Shown: one piece after another, positions 17,134-28,197 of the stretch | Position numbering within the stretch: position 1 is the first letter of the stretch | Layout of the letters: each line of letters begins with the position of its first letter | NCBI GenBank assembly: GCA_016870475.1 | Contig: VGBO01000010.1 | Span: 1-54,888, forward strand | Source of the DNA: Actinomycetota bacterium | Lineage (GTDB): Bacteria; Actinomycetota; Acidimicrobiia; Acidimicrobiales; CAIXPF01 | Direction of reading: 5' to 3' | DNA: 54,888 bases | Notes under the pieces: generated by a model | What the model was told of the DNA's origin: nothing | The model's database searches: none | The model's input: only the letters and a program-made list of their open reading frames with translations | Program-made: the position numbers and the translations under genes

Positions 17134-17920
17134 GGGTCGCTCGTCGGCGCTGCCAGACCACCGACAGCGCCAACAGGCCGAGGCTCAGAACGAGCAGGGC
17201 CGTCGACAGCACGTGCACCTGCGGCGCGAGCTCGCGCTGGAACGATCCGTAGACGTACTTCGGGAAGTTGGCATCCCCGTCGCCCGACACGAAGAACGTG
17301 ATGATCACGTCGTCCATCGACAACGAGAACGACAGCAACATCGCGGCGACGACCCCGGGAACGACCATCGGGAACGTGACCGTGCGAAACGTCCGCCACG
17401 GTGGGGCGCCGAGATCCATCGCCGCGTCCTCGAGCGTCCAGTCGATGCCGCGCAGACGCGCCTTCACCGTGAGCGCGACGAAACTCAGGCAGAACATGCT
17501 GTGCGCCAACAGGATCGTCAGCGGACCACGGTCCACGCCGAGATCGAGGAACAACAGGGCCAGCGAGGACCCCATCACGATCTCCGGCGTGGTCAGGGGC
17601 AACACGAGCAGCAGATCGACGAGCGCGCCGCCGCGGAACCGGTGGCGGACGAGCGCGAGGGCGACCAGCGTCCCGAGGACCCCGGCCACGAGGGACGCGG
17701 CGCCCGCGATCCGCAGCGAGAACAGCACCGCGGCGGTGAGTTCCTCGCGCTCGAAGGGGTGCAACCAGTTTTCCATCGTGAACCGCTGCCACACCAGGTT
17801 GTACCGGCCCGCAGGCTCGTTGAAGCTGAAGGCGACGATCACCACGATCGGGGCGAAGAGCAGCACGAACCCACCGAGCGCGGCGAGGCCCACGATGCGG
17901 CGACCCCACGACCCGGTCAC
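17114..17920 (-). CDS. potC: ABC transporter permease, spermidine/putrescine type
   Basis: DLGAPPWRTFRTVTFPMVVPGVVAAMLLSFSLSMDDVIITFFVSG (EAA loop, PotC-like); GTGA overlap with potB. Confidence 0.88.
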   Translation of the reverse strand: MTGSWGRRIVGLAALGGFVLLFAPIVVIVAFSFNEPAGRYNLVWQRFTMENWLHPFEREELTAAVLFSLRIAGAASLVAGVLGTLVALALVRHRFRGGALVDLLLVLPLTTPEIVMGSSLALLFLDLGVDRGPLTILLAHSMFCLSFVALTVKARLRGIDWTLEDAAMDLGAPPWRTFRTVTFPMVVPGVVAAMLLSFSLSMDDVIITFFVSGDGDANFPKYVYGSFQRELAPQVHVLSTALLVLSLGLLALSVVWQRRRATLSPGRV

Positions 17921-18804
17921 GACGTCAGCTCCTCGGTGCCGAGCACCCGGGCGTAGACGAGCACCGCGACGGTGATCACCGCCATCAGAAGGAACGAGAT
18001 CGCCGCCGCCCCCGGCTGGTCGAGCTGCACGAGGAACCGGTCCTGCACCACGTTCCCGATCATGCGACTCGACGTGCCACCGAGGAAGTAGGCGTTCACG
18101 AAGTCGCCGGTGGCGGGGATGAACGTCAGGAGCGACCCGGCGAACACCCCTGGCAGCGACAGCGGCAGGACGACCCGTCGGAACGCCGACCATCCCGACG
18201 CGTACAGGTCACCGCAGGCATCGAGCAGGCGCAGATCGATGCGCTCGAGGCTCACGTACAGCGGCAGCACCATGAACGGCAGGAAGTTGTAGGTGAGACC
18301 GCCCACCACGGCGACCGGGGTGTCGAGCAACCGGTCCCCGTCGATCCACCCGACCGTGCGGAGCACGGCGAGGACGCCCGTGGCACGCAGCGCACGCACG
18401 ATCACGCTCTCGTCTGCGAGCAGCACCGTCCAACTGATCGTCCGCAAGAGGAACGACGTGAAGAACGGCACGATGACGAGACCCACCAGCGCAGCACGGA
18501 AGCGGCCGCCGTGGACCACGACCCAGTACGCCATCGGGTACCCGATGACCAGACAGGCGAGCGTCGCCACGCCGGCGAACAGGAAGCTGCGCCCGAGCTG
18601 GGTGCCGTAGGCGCCGAACACGTCGCCGTAGTTCGACCAGTCCCAACGGAACGCCGGATCGAAGTCGTAGCGCGAGCGCTTCGTCGACAACGACATGACG
18701 AACAGGTTCCACAGCGGCACGAGGAAGAACACCCCGAGCCAGGCCACCCCGGGGCCGACGAGCAGGTACGGCGTCAGCCGCCGACCGCCGACCCGGGTGC
18801 TCAC
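17917..18804 (-). CDS. potB: ABC transporter permease, spermidine/putrescine type
   Basis: PYLLVGPGVAWLGVFFLVPLWNLFVMSL...DLYASGWSAFRRVVLPLSLPGVFAGSLLTFIPATGDFVN. Confidence 0.88.
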   Translation of the reverse strand: MSTRVGGRRLTPYLLVGPGVAWLGVFFLVPLWNLFVMSLSTKRSRYDFDPAFRWDWSNYGDVFGAYGTQLGRSFLFAGVATLACLVIGYPMAYWVVVHGGRFRAALVGLVIVPFFTSFLLRTISWTVLLADESVIVRALRATGVLAVLRTVGWIDGDRLLDTPVAVVGGLTYNFLPFMVLPLYVSLERIDLRLLDACGDLYASGWSAFRRVVLPLSLPGVFAGSLLTFIPATGDFVNAYFLGGTSSRMIGNVVQDRFLVQLDQPGAAAISFLLMAVITVAVLVYARVLGTEELTS

Positions 18805-19937
18805 GACCCGGTGAGCTTCGAGAACGCCTCGGAGAGACGGGACTCCTCGTCCTCGGAGAGGGAGCGGAAGGTGTAGAGCCGCTTCTCGGTCGCCGCGTCG
18901 GGGAACAGCGCCGTCGAATCGGCGAGGGCCGCGCCGTCGCCGCCGGCAGCACGCAACGCCTCACGAACCCCTTGAACCGGCGAGATGTACTGCACCGACG
19001 CGGTGATCCGAGCCGCATTCGTCGGGTCGTACACGAAGTCCATGAACTTCGCGACCGCGTCGAGATCGGTCGTCCCCTTCGGGATCACCATAGCGTCGGC
19101 CCACTTCATCCCACCCTCGTCGGGCACCACGTACGCCAGGTCCGGGTTCTCGAGCGCCAACTGGGCGATGTCGCCCGACCACGCCACGCAGGCGGCGAAC
19201 GAACCCTTCGTGAGCTCGTCCTGGTAGTCGTTGCCGGTGAACTTCCGGATCTGCCCGTCGGACTTCGCCTTGCGCAGTCGTTCGATCGCCCGTTCCGCAT
19301 CGGCGACCGATGCCGTCTCGGGGTTCTTCCCGTCGGCGAGCATCAGCAGCCCGAGGGTGTCGCGCATCTCGGTGAGGAACCCGACCTTGCCGGCGAGATC
19401 GGGGTGGAACAGGTCGTCCATCGACCGGATCTCCTTCCCGCCGGTGGCCTTGCGGTTGTAGGCGATGCCGGTCGTGCCGGTCTGCCACGGCAGCGACCAG
19501 CGACCCTCCGGATCCCATGTCGGCCGCTGCAGGCCGGGCAGCAGGTTCTTCGCATTCGGGATCGCGTCGATGGGGAGCGGCTCCAGCCAGCCGAGATCGG
19601 CGAGACGGGGGACCAGCCAGTACGTCGGCGTGATGATGTCGGCGCGGATCGTCTTGCCCGCCGAGAGGGTGGGCTGGATCTTCGCGAAGTACTCAAGGTT
19701 GTCGTTGATGTCCTCGTTCCAGTCGACGGGGATCCCGGTCGCCTTCTCGAACAGGTCGAGTGTCGCCTCACCCTCGGGCTCGACGTCGATGTAGATCGGC
19801 CAGGTCGCGACCCGGAGTCGTCGGCCACCGACGGCGTCGTTGCCGCACGCGGTCAGCAGCGACGGCGCGAAGACGCCGCCTGCGGCGACAGCGGCCAGGC
19901 CACCGAGGAAACGACGACGAGACGTGTGCAAGGTCAT
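18801..19937 (-). CDS. potD: Spermidine/putrescine-binding protein (Tat/lipoprotein-type signal)
   Basis: [28 protein letters not shown]; PotD-like [11 protein letters not shown]...[22 protein letters not shown]. Confidence 0.87.
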   Translation of the reverse strand: MTLHTSRRRFLGGLAAVAAGGVFAPSLLTACGNDAVGGRRLRVATWPIYIDVEPEGEATLDLFEKATGIPVDWNEDINDNLEYFAKIQPTLSAGKTIRADIITPTYWLVPRLADLGWLEPLPIDAIPNAKNLLPGLQRPTWDPEGRWSLPWQTGTTGIAYNRKATGGKEIRSMDDLFHPDLAGKVGFLTEMRDTLGLLMLADGKNPETASVADAERAIERLRKAKSDGQIRKFTGNDYQDELTKGSFAACVAWSGDIAQLALENPDLAYVVPDEGGMKWADAMVIPKGTTDLDAVAKFMDFVYDPTNAARITASVQYISPVQGVREALRAAGGDGAALADSTALFPDAATEKRLYTFRSLSEDEESRLSEAFSKLTGS

Positions 19938-21028
19938 GCGGGGACACCTCCGAGAGCGGAACGGGTTTCGGGACGGTCCGCCGCTGATGCGGCGGCGTCG
20001 TCGTGGGGGAGCGCCACGGCGTCGGCCGCCTGCCACGCCACCCACACTCGACCGCCCGGACGGGCGAGCGTGGTGTCAGCGGCGGCGTCGACGTCGACGA
20101 GGAGCTCGGTGCCCTCGGCGGTCACGCAGGTGCACCGGACGACCGCACCGAGGAACGCAGCGGACGTGACCGTCGCCTCGACGCCGGGGCCGGTCGAACG
20201 ATCGGCGTCGACCGGCTGCAGGCTCATGCGCTCGGGTCGGACGGCGACGAGTCGACCGTCGGTCGCGACGAGGTTCGACGTCCCGATGAACGTCGCGACG
20301 AACCGGTTCGCCGGACGGTCGTACACCTCGCGGGGCGATCCGATCTGACAGACCCGGCCGCCGTCCATCACCGCGATCCGGTCGGACATGGCGAGCGCCT
20401 CGGCCTGGTCGTGGGTCACGTAGACGAACGTCGTGCCGAGCTCCTGCTGGATCCGCTTCAGCTCGGTCTGCATCGACTCGCGCAACTTCAGGTCGAGTGC
20501 CCCCAACGGCTCGTCGAGGAGCAACGCCCGGGGTCGGTTCACGAGCGCGCGCGCCAACGCCACGCGCTGCTGCTGGCCGCCGGAGAGCTGGGCAGGACGC
20601 CGACCGGCGAGGTCGGGGAGCCGAACCACCTCGAGCAGCTCCCGCACCCGCCGGCCGACCTCGACCTTGGGGACCTTGCGGCTGCGCAGCCCGAACGCGA
20701 CGTTGTCGAAGACGTTCAGGTGCGGGAACAGCGCGTACTGCTGGAACACCGTGTTCACATCCCGCCGGTAGGGCGGAACACCGCTGACGTCCACGCCGTC
20801 GAGCAGCACCCGTCCGGTCGAGGGACGCTCGAACCCGGCGATGAGCCGCAAGGACGTCGTCTTGCCGCATCCCGACGGGCCGAGCAGCGAGAAGAACTCG
20901 CCCTCACCGATCCGGAGGCTGGTCTCGTGCAGTGCCGTCGTCGCGCCGAACCGCTTGCCAACCCGGTCGAACGCGATGACCGGTGCGGTGTTCCCTGTGG
21001 GCGACTCGGACAACCTGTTGGCCTCCAA
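19934..21028 (-). CDS. potA: Spermidine/putrescine ABC transporter ATP-binding protein (TTG start uncertain)
   Basis: [56 protein letters not shown]-like C-terminus. Confidence 0.9.
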   Translation of the reverse strand: MEANRLSESPTGNTAPVIAFDRVGKRFGATTALHETSLRIGEGEFFSLLGPSGCGKTTSLRLIAGFERPSTGRVLLDGVDVSGVPPYRRDVNTVFQQYALFPHLNVFDNVAFGLRSRKVPKVEVGRRVRELLEVVRLPDLAGRRPAQLSGGQQQRVALARALVNRPRALLLDEPLGALDLKLRESMQTELKRIQQELGTTFVYVTHDQAEALAMSDRIAVMDGGRVCQIGSPREVYDRPANRFVATFIGTSNLVATDGRLVAVRPERMSLQPVDADRSTGPGVEATVTSAAFLGAVVRCTCVTAEGTELLVDVDAAADTTLARPGGRVWVAWQAADAVALPHDDAAASAADRPETRSALGGVPA

Positions 21029-21175
21029 CGGGCGGGGCGGTGGACGGACCGGCGAATCCTAGGCCGACGAGCCCCCTCCGCACACGCCTCGGAGGCCCGG
21101 CGGACCGGGCGACCCCTCCCCGGTGGGGTGACTCGGTAGGCTCACGACCCGTACCTCGAAGGAGGCCCCGCCCGC

Positions 21176-22507
<1,332 letters not shown>

Positions 22508-22520
22508 TCCGCCCCTCGCC

Positions 22521-23234
22521 ATGATCGTGCGCGACCACGGCGACGGCACCTGGACGCTGTTACGCCAGCACGACCACGGGCTCTCGGCCGGTCTGATCGC
22601 CGCGGCGTGGACGCGACGAGTCATCCCCGACGACGACGTCGTCTTCGCGGTCGCGCACCACGACATCGGTTGGGTCGGCCTCGACGCGACCGTGCACCGC
22701 TCCCCGGTCACCGGTGTCCCGTACTCCTTCATCGACCACCCGGACGCACCGAAGTACGCCGCCTACCGCGCCGGACTCGACCTGCTCGAGACCGCCGGGC
22801 CGGTCGTCGGCTGGCTCTGCAGCGCCCATTTCGCGCGGTTCGTCGAATCGCTCGATGATCCGGTCTCGGCAGCGTTCCTCGCTGCCGAGCAGGCCCGCCA
22901 GGAACGCCTGTGGCCGGCGATCGCAGCGGGACGGCAGGCGGTGATCCACGACGAGCTCAGCGTGCTCCGCACCTGCGACGCGCTGTCGTTGTTCTTCTGC
23001 CTGAACGATCCGGGCAGCAGCACCTGGCCCTGGTACCGCGACGGTGTGGCCTTCGGCGACGAGCGGCTCGACGTGCGTTGGGACGGGCCCGACCGGGTCG
23101 TGATCGACCCCGATCCGCTCGCCCGACCCGTCGACGTCACCGTGCCGTGGCGGCGCATCGACGCGCACGACCGGACCGTCACCGAAGGTGTGCTCTCCGT
23201 CACTCTTGGTGGAACCGGCGCCGGAACCCGCTAG
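22521..23234 (+). CDS. DUF3891-family protein
   Basis: MIVRDHGDGTWTLLRQHDHGLSAGLIAAAW...VAHHDIGW...DALSLFFCL. Confidence 0.75.
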   Translation: MIVRDHGDGTWTLLRQHDHGLSAGLIAAAWTRRVIPDDDVVFAVAHHDIGWVGLDATVHRSPVTGVPYSFIDHPDAPKYAAYRAGLDLLETAGPVVGWLCSAHFARFVESLDDPVSAAFLAAEQARQERLWPAIAAGRQAVIHDELSVLRTCDALSLFFCLNDPGSSTWPWYRDGVAFGDERLDVRWDGPDRVVIDPDPLARPVDVTVPWRRIDAHDRTVTEGVLSVTLGGTGAGTR

Positions 23235-23326
23235 AGTCGGACCGCTTTCGTCCGGCACCGTGTCGGATGGCGTCGGTTCCCGCCCCGAGCGTGATACCGG
23301 TGCGGCAATCGAAAAGCAGGAGCCAC

Positions 23327-24679
23327 GTGCCCTCCACCTTCCTCGACCTCGGCGTGCCCGAGGCCGTGTCCGGCCCGCTCGCGGAGCGCGGCATCACCAC
23401 GGCGTTCCCGATCCAGGAACTCGCCATCCCCGCCGCCCTCGACGGCCGCGACGTCTGCGGACGTGCGCCGACCGGCTCCGGCAAGACCCTCGCCTTCGGG
23501 ATCCCGCTCGCCCTGCGCGTCGAGCGGGCGAAGCCGTTCCACCCCAAGGCGCTCGTGCTCGCCCCCACCCGGGAGCTCGCCCAGCAGATCGACGGCGAAC
23601 TGCAGCCGCTGCTCGCGCCGTCCGGCCGACGGACCGCCACCTTCTACGGCGGTGTCAGCTTCGTCCCGCAGATGAAGAACCTGCGCCGTGGGGTCGACGT
23701 CGCCGTCGGCTGTCCCGGGCGCATCGCCGACCTCGTCAACCAGGGCAACCTGCACCTCGACCAGGTCGCCTTCGTCGTGATCGACGAGGCCGACCGCATG
23801 GCCGACATGGGATTCCTGCCCGAGGTCCGGCGGCTGTTGGACCTCGTCCGTCCCGACCGCCAGACGCTGCTCTTTTCGGCGACGCTCGACGGTGACGTCG
23901 ACGTGCTGATCCGCAGCTACCAGAGCGACCCGGTCCGTTGCGAGGTGCAGGCCGACGAACGAGACGGCACGCGCACCGAGCACCGTTTCGAGCGCATCGC
24001 GCCCGACCGCCGCATCGACCGCACCGCCGACCTCGTCGCCGCCCACGGGCCGACCGTGGTGTTCTGCCGCACGAAGTACGGCGCCGATCGCGTCGCCGCA
24101 CAGCTCGGCAAAGCCGGTGTCGCCGCCGTCGCCATCCACGGCGGACGCTCGCAGGCGCAGCGCCAGACCGCGCTCGACAACTTCTCGCGTGGTCGGGCGC
24201 AGGCCCTCGTCGCCACCGACGTCGCCGCACGCGGTATCCACGTCGACGACGTCGGGTGCGTCGTCCACTTCGACCTCCCCGCCGATCCGAAGGACTACGT
24301 CCACCGTTCGGGCCGCACCGGTCGTGCCGGCGCCAGCGGTGTGGTCGTCTCCCTCGTCGTCGACGGTGTCCGTGGGCAGGCTCGCCGCCTGCAGGAGGCA
24401 CTCGCCCTCCCCGTCGCGCTCGTCGACGCCCCCGCGGGCGCGGCACCGTCGACCCCCGCCACGCCGAAGGCCGTACCGACCGTCGCCGCCGCCGCGCCGG
24501 TCGCGGCGAACGCCGGCCGCCCCGGCGCGGACCGTCGCCCCGGGCGCCCTGGTGGCGCGCCGGCCGGCCGTCGCCACCGCGCCGGTGGCGGAGGCGGGAG
24601 CGGCCCTGGTGGCGCCGCCGTCGGTCGCCCCGGATCACGCCAGCGCCGGCGGGAGCGCGCCGAGGCTCGCGACCGCTAG
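23327..24679 (+). CDS. DEAD-box RNA helicase
   Basis: APTGSGKTLAFGIP, PTRELAQQI, VVIDEADRMADMGF, VATDVAARGIHVDDV, HRSGRTGRAG. GTG 23327 has SD caggag upstream; an in-frame ATG at 23267 is an alternative start. Confidence 0.92.
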   Translation: MPSTFLDLGVPEAVSGPLAERGITTAFPIQELAIPAALDGRDVCGRAPTGSGKTLAFGIPLALRVERAKPFHPKALVLAPTRELAQQIDGELQPLLAPSGRRTATFYGGVSFVPQMKNLRRGVDVAVGCPGRIADLVNQGNLHLDQVAFVVIDEADRMADMGFLPEVRRLLDLVRPDRQTLLFSATLDGDVDVLIRSYQSDPVRCEVQADERDGTRTEHRFERIAPDRRIDRTADLVAAHGPTVVFCRTKYGADRVAAQLGKAGVAAVAIHGGRSQAQRQTALDNFSRGRAQALVATDVAARGIHVDDVGCVVHFDLPADPKDYVHRSGRTGRAGASGVVVSLVVDGVRGQARRLQEALALPVALVDAPAGAAPSTPATPKAVPTVAAAAPVAANAGRPGADRRPGRPGGAPAGRRHRAGGGGGSGPGGAAVGRPGSRQRRRERAEARDR

Positions 24680-24682
24680 GTT
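24677..24682 (+). promoter_or_regulatory. -10 box TAGGTT overlapping the stop codon of the DEAD-box gene
   Basis: 8 nt before ATG 24691. Confidence 0.5.
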
Positions 24683-24690
24683 CCCCGCTC

Positions 24691-25080
24691 ATGCAGGACC
24701 GGCCCACCGCAGCGGAGCTGGTCGCAACCGTCACCGAGTTCCTCGAGTCCGAGGTGCTCCCCAACGTCGACGGCACGCTCCGCTACCACACGCTCGTCGC
24801 CGCCAACCTCCTCAAGATCCTGCGGCGCGAGGTCGACCTCCAATCCGCCGCGGACGCCGCCGAACGGACGGCGCTGCAGGACCTCCTCGGCGCGCCCGAG
24901 GTCGACGACCTGCTCACCCTCAACGAACGGCTCCACCGTCTCCTGCTCGAGGCCGACGACCTGCAGCCGGGGTTCGAGGCCCGGGCGTGGCAGGTGCTCA
25001 TGGAGGCCACCGGCGCCAAGCTCGCCGTGAACAAGCCGGGCTACGACCGCTACGACATGGCGATCGAGGTGACCCCGTGA
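24691..25080 (+). CDS. DUF6285-family protein
   Basis: MQDRPTAAELVATVTEFLESEVLPNVDGTLRYHTLVAANLLKILRRE; precedes an APH-like gene with GTGA overlap; TAGGTT 8 nt before ATG. Confidence 0.75.
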   Translation: MQDRPTAAELVATVTEFLESEVLPNVDGTLRYHTLVAANLLKILRREVDLQSAADAAERTALQDLLGAPEVDDLLTLNERLHRLLLEADDLQPGFEARAWQVLMEATGAKLAVNKPGYDRYDMAIEVTP

Positions 25081-26123
25081 CCCACCTGCGCGACCTCGGC
25101 CGGATCGCGGAGGATCTCGGCGACTACCTGAGCGGCGCGTGGGGTCGACCGGTCACCGCCGTGCGGCTCGTGGAGACCTCGGTCGGTGCCCGCCGCGGGA
25201 ACATCCTCTTCGACGCCGAGGACCCGACGAACCCGGCCGGCCCGACCACGCACGAACTCGTCGTGACCATCTACCCACCCGCCGGTGCGGTGCTGTTCGG
25301 CGTCGAGTCCGAGACGACGGTGCTCCGGCTCGCCGAAGCCGCCGGCGCCCCGGTCGCCCACGTGTACGAGGTGTGCACCGACCCGACCAGGTTCGGCGAA
25401 CCGTTCTTCATCTCGTCCCGCGTGCGCGGCGACTCCCTGCCACGCAACCTGCTGCGCATGGTCGCCGCCGACGACACGCTCGGCCCCCGCATCGGTCGCC
25501 AGCTCGGCGCGGCGTTCGCGGCGATCCACCGCACGCCGGGGTCGGCCACCCCCGAGGCGGTCCGCCGCGGTGCGCTCACCGACCGGCCGAGCGAGATCTC
25601 CCTCGCCGTGCTCGGCGAGCAGCTCGACGAGCTCCTGCAACCTGCGCCCGTGTTCGCGCTCGGTCTCCGCTGGCTCACCCGCAACCAGCCGGACTGGACC
25701 GGTGAGCACGTCATGGTGCACTCCGACGTGCGCAACGGGAACATCCTCGTGAGCCCCGACGGCGGGCTCGAGGCGATCCTCGACTGGGAGGGCTGCCACA
25801 CCGGCGACCCGCACGAGGACCTCGCCTGGTTGTGCGTGCGCACGTGGCGATTCGGCAACGACCACCTCGAGGTCGGCGGCCTGTGCGAACGCCGTCATCT
25901 CGTCGACGGCTACGAGGAGGCCGGGGGGCGGTTCGACCCGGACGCCTTCACCTGGTGGAAGATCCTCGGCACGCTGCGCTGGGGCATCGGCCTGTCCCGT
26001 CAGGCGACCCAGCACCTCAACGGGACCTACCGCAACATCGCCATGGCGGCATCGGGTCGTCGGGCCGTCGAGCTCGAGTACGACCTGCTGCGGCTCCTGC
26101 AGGCGGCGTCCGCAGCCCGCTGA
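25077..26123 (+). CDS. Phosphotransferase (APH/choline-kinase-like) family protein
   Basis: VMVHSDVRNGNILVSPDGGLEAILDWEGCHTGDPHEDLAWLCVRTWRF kinase-like loop. Confidence 0.85.
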   Translation: MTHLRDLGRIAEDLGDYLSGAWGRPVTAVRLVETSVGARRGNILFDAEDPTNPAGPTTHELVVTIYPPAGAVLFGVESETTVLRLAEAAGAPVAHVYEVCTDPTRFGEPFFISSRVRGDSLPRNLLRMVAADDTLGPRIGRQLGAAFAAIHRTPGSATPEAVRRGALTDRPSEISLAVLGEQLDELLQPAPVFALGLRWLTRNQPDWTGEHVMVHSDVRNGNILVSPDGGLEAILDWEGCHTGDPHEDLAWLCVRTWRFGNDHLEVGGLCERRHLVDGYEEAGGRFDPDAFTWWKILGTLRWGIGLSRQATQHLNGTYRNIAMAASGRRAVELEYDLLRLLQAASAAR

Positions 26124-26132
26124 AGCGCTCGG

Positions 26133-26915
26133 TCAGGCGCCGCCCTGCGCCGCCCGGTTCCGCTCCTGCACCTGCGCCCGGCGGGCGGCGATGTCCTCGG
26201 GGGACACCGCCGTCATGTGCTCACGCGCCCGGTCCCGTTCGATGCGGAGCCCCTCCGCCATCGTCACGAGGGCACCTTCGTCGTACACCCGCTTCAGGTT
26301 GCGCACGGCGCGCCGGTCGTTCCCGGCGATCTCCGCAGCGAGCGCGACGGCCCGGTCCGTGAGGGCGTCGTCGTCGACCACCTCGTTCACGAGGCCCCAC
26401 GCCAATGCGGTCGACGCGTCGAGGAACATGCCCGAGAACGACAGCTGCTTCGCCCGGTTCATCCCGATCAGTCGGGGCAGCCGCTGGCTGATCCCCCAGG
26501 TCGGCAGGATGCCGACCCGCGCGTGCGTGTCGGCGAAGCGGGCGCTCCGGCCCGCGACGAGGAGGTCGCAGGCGATCGCCACCTCGAACCCGCCGGTGAT
26601 CGCCACACCGTTGATCGCGCCGACGACCGGCACGGGGGAGGCGACGATCGCGCCGACGAGGTCGTCCGACCCCGGCGACGCCGGTCTCGGCGCGCCGCCC
26701 GGTGCACCGAGCTCCTTCAGGTCGACGCCGGCGGAGAAGGCCTGCCCGGCGCCGGTGAGCACGATCGCGCCGACGTCGTCGGAGGAACCGAGTGCGCTGA
26801 TCGCCGCCGTCGCCTCCTCTCGGAGCGCGACGGAGAGCGCGTTGCGCGCCTCAGGACGATCGAGGGTGACGACGGCGACACCGTCGACGGGACGGGAGAT
26901 CCGGACCAGAGCCAT
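26133..26915 (-). CDS. Enoyl-CoA hydratase/isomerase family protein
   Basis: VVTLDRPEARNALS, AFSAGVDLKELG, GVAITGGFEVAIACDLLVAGRSARFADTHARVGILP. Confidence 0.9.
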   Translation of the reverse strand: MALVRISRPVDGVAVVTLDRPEARNALSVALREEATAAISALGSSDDVGAIVLTGAGQAFSAGVDLKELGAPGGAPRPASPGSDDLVGAIVASPVPVVGAINGVAITGGFEVAIACDLLVAGRSARFADTHARVGILPTWGISQRLPRLIGMNRAKQLSFSGMFLDASTALAWGLVNEVVDDDALTDRAVALAAEIAGNDRRAVRNLKRVYDEGALVTMAEGLRIERDRAREHMTAVSPEDIAARRAQVQERNRAAQGGA

Positions 26916-26941
26916 GCCTCTGGCCTAGCAGCCCGGGGGGC

Positions 26942-27376
26942 TCAGCGCAGGGCGTACACCCGGTAGGTGACGCTGCCCGGCACCGCCCGACCGACGCCGA
27001 CCGCCTGCACGCCGTTGAGCCACGAGTACCGCTCGTCGCCCGTCTCGAACAGCGGCGCCGTGCGCAGTTCGCTCGCACCGTCGCCGGGACGACCGACCCC
27101 GGTGTAGGTCATGAGGATCGACGCGCCGTCGTCGGTGTTGAGCAGCAGGCGGACGTCGAGCTTGAACGTGCCGTCCGCCCGATTCGTCACCCAGTCGCCG
27201 CCCGGGGGGACGACCGTGCCCCGAAGGCGCGGGCCCTCGAAGGTCCCGCCGGTCACGGTCGCCGCGACGCGGCTGCCCTGCGGACCGTTCTTGATCACCT
27301 GGTGGCGGGCCATCGCCACCTCGGCGGTCAGTTCGAAGAGGAACTCGGCCTCGAGTGTCGTCGTGTCGTCTGCCAT
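26942..27376 (-). CDS. DUF3237-family protein
   Basis: TLEAEFLFELTAEVA...GTFEGPRLRGTVVPPGGDWVTNRADGTFKLDVRLLLNTDDGASILMTYTGVG; TAGGGT 6 nt before ATG. Confidence 0.8.
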   Translation of the reverse strand: MADDTTTLEAEFLFELTAEVAMARHQVIKNGPQGSRVAATVTGGTFEGPRLRGTVVPPGGDWVTNRADGTFKLDVRLLLNTDDGASILMTYTGVGRPGDGASELRTAPLFETGDERYSWLNGVQAVGVGRAVPGSVTYRVYALR

Positions 27377-27382
27377 GGGCGA

Positions 27383-27388
27383 ACCCTA
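27383..27388 (-). promoter_or_regulatory. -10 box TAGGGT overlapping the stop codon of the upstream minus-strand gene
   Basis: 6 nt before ATG 27376 (minus). Confidence 0.5.
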
Positions 27389-28174
27389 ACGCCGGGTGCC
27401 GTGGGCGTGCGGCGCGAACCGGTCGATTCGCACGAACCGGTCCGTGTCGTCGAGCACGACCAGCAGCACCTCGGCCGGACCGTCCCCGAACGCCACGCGC
27501 ACAGCGATTGTGTCGCCCGCGCCGACGACGGCGTCGACACGGACCCGTGCCGGTTCGTCGGCATCGGCGTGCACCGCACCCTCTGCCGCGCGCCACGCGG
27601 CCGAACCCTCGAGAACGGTCGGCGGATCGCAGGAGTCCGGGCGCACGAGGACACCGTCGGCGACGAACGCGTCGACGGCGAGGCCCGCATCCCACGACCA
27701 CGCCTCCGCCCACCGTGCGACGAGATCCCGCGCTGCGCCCGCGGACCGCCGCAGCGAACCGTCCGGCGCCGGGGGGGTGACGAAGGACCCGTCGTCGAGG
27801 ATGCGTCGCCGTTCCCAGGGGAGGAAGCGGTGTTCCTCGATGATCATCCCGTCGGCGTCGAGCCGCCACCAGCACAGCAACGGCGCCGACATCGGCACGG
27901 CGTCCACCGTGTCGCGGCCGACCTGCAGGGCCTCGACGACCACGGTGTCGCCCTCGGCGTCGGCGACGACCCGCACCACCCGGCAGCGACGGTCCGGCAC
28001 GCGCAGGTACGACTCGACTTCGAGGCGGGTCAACGCGTCGAGCCCCACGGCGAGCGGTGCGCCGTCGAGGTCGACGACGGTCACGTCGGCGGCATAGCAG
28101 GCCGCGACGTGGGCCGACGGGTCGCCGGCACGCGACGACACCCAACGTTCGACGACCTCACGGGGGGTGGGCAC
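27386..28174 (-). CDS. SnoaL/NTF2-like (tandem) hypothetical protein
   Basis: VPTPREVVERWVSSRAGDPSAHVAACYAADVTVVDLDG... second NTF2-like half ARWAEAWSWDAGLAVDAFVADGVLVRPDS; TACCGT 6 nt before GTG. Confidence 0.6.
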   Translation of the reverse strand: MPTPREVVERWVSSRAGDPSAHVAACYAADVTVVDLDGAPLAVGLDALTRLEVESYLRVPDRRCRVVRVVADAEGDTVVVEALQVGRDTVDAVPMSAPLLCWWRLDADGMIIEEHRFLPWERRRILDDGSFVTPPAPDGSLRRSAGAARDLVARWAEAWSWDAGLAVDAFVADGVLVRPDSCDPPTVLEGSAAWRAAEGAVHADADEPARVRVDAVVGAGDTIAVRVAFGDGPAEVLLVVLDDTDRFVRIDRFAPHAHGTRR

Positions 28175-28180
28175 CTCCGC

Positions 28181-28190
28181 ACGGTACCGT
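28181..28190. promoter_or_regulatory. Perfect palindromic bidirectional -10 element ACGGTACCGT
   Basis: Reads TACCGT on both strands; 6 nt from GTG 28174 (minus) and 7 nt from ATG 28198 (plus). Confidence 0.6.
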
Positions 28191-28197
28191 CGCCGGC

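Noticed and set aside
21062-21170. G/C-rich inverted repeats between potA and ino1 (e.g. CCCCTCCCCGGTGGGG)
   Set aside because: Such short G/C-only dyads are expected by chance at this GC content; no T-tract or conserved element recognised.
26930-26942. AGCCCGGGGGGCT hairpin between ECH and DUF3237 genes as a terminator
   Set aside because: Only a 5-bp stem, no T-tract; not distinguishable from background.
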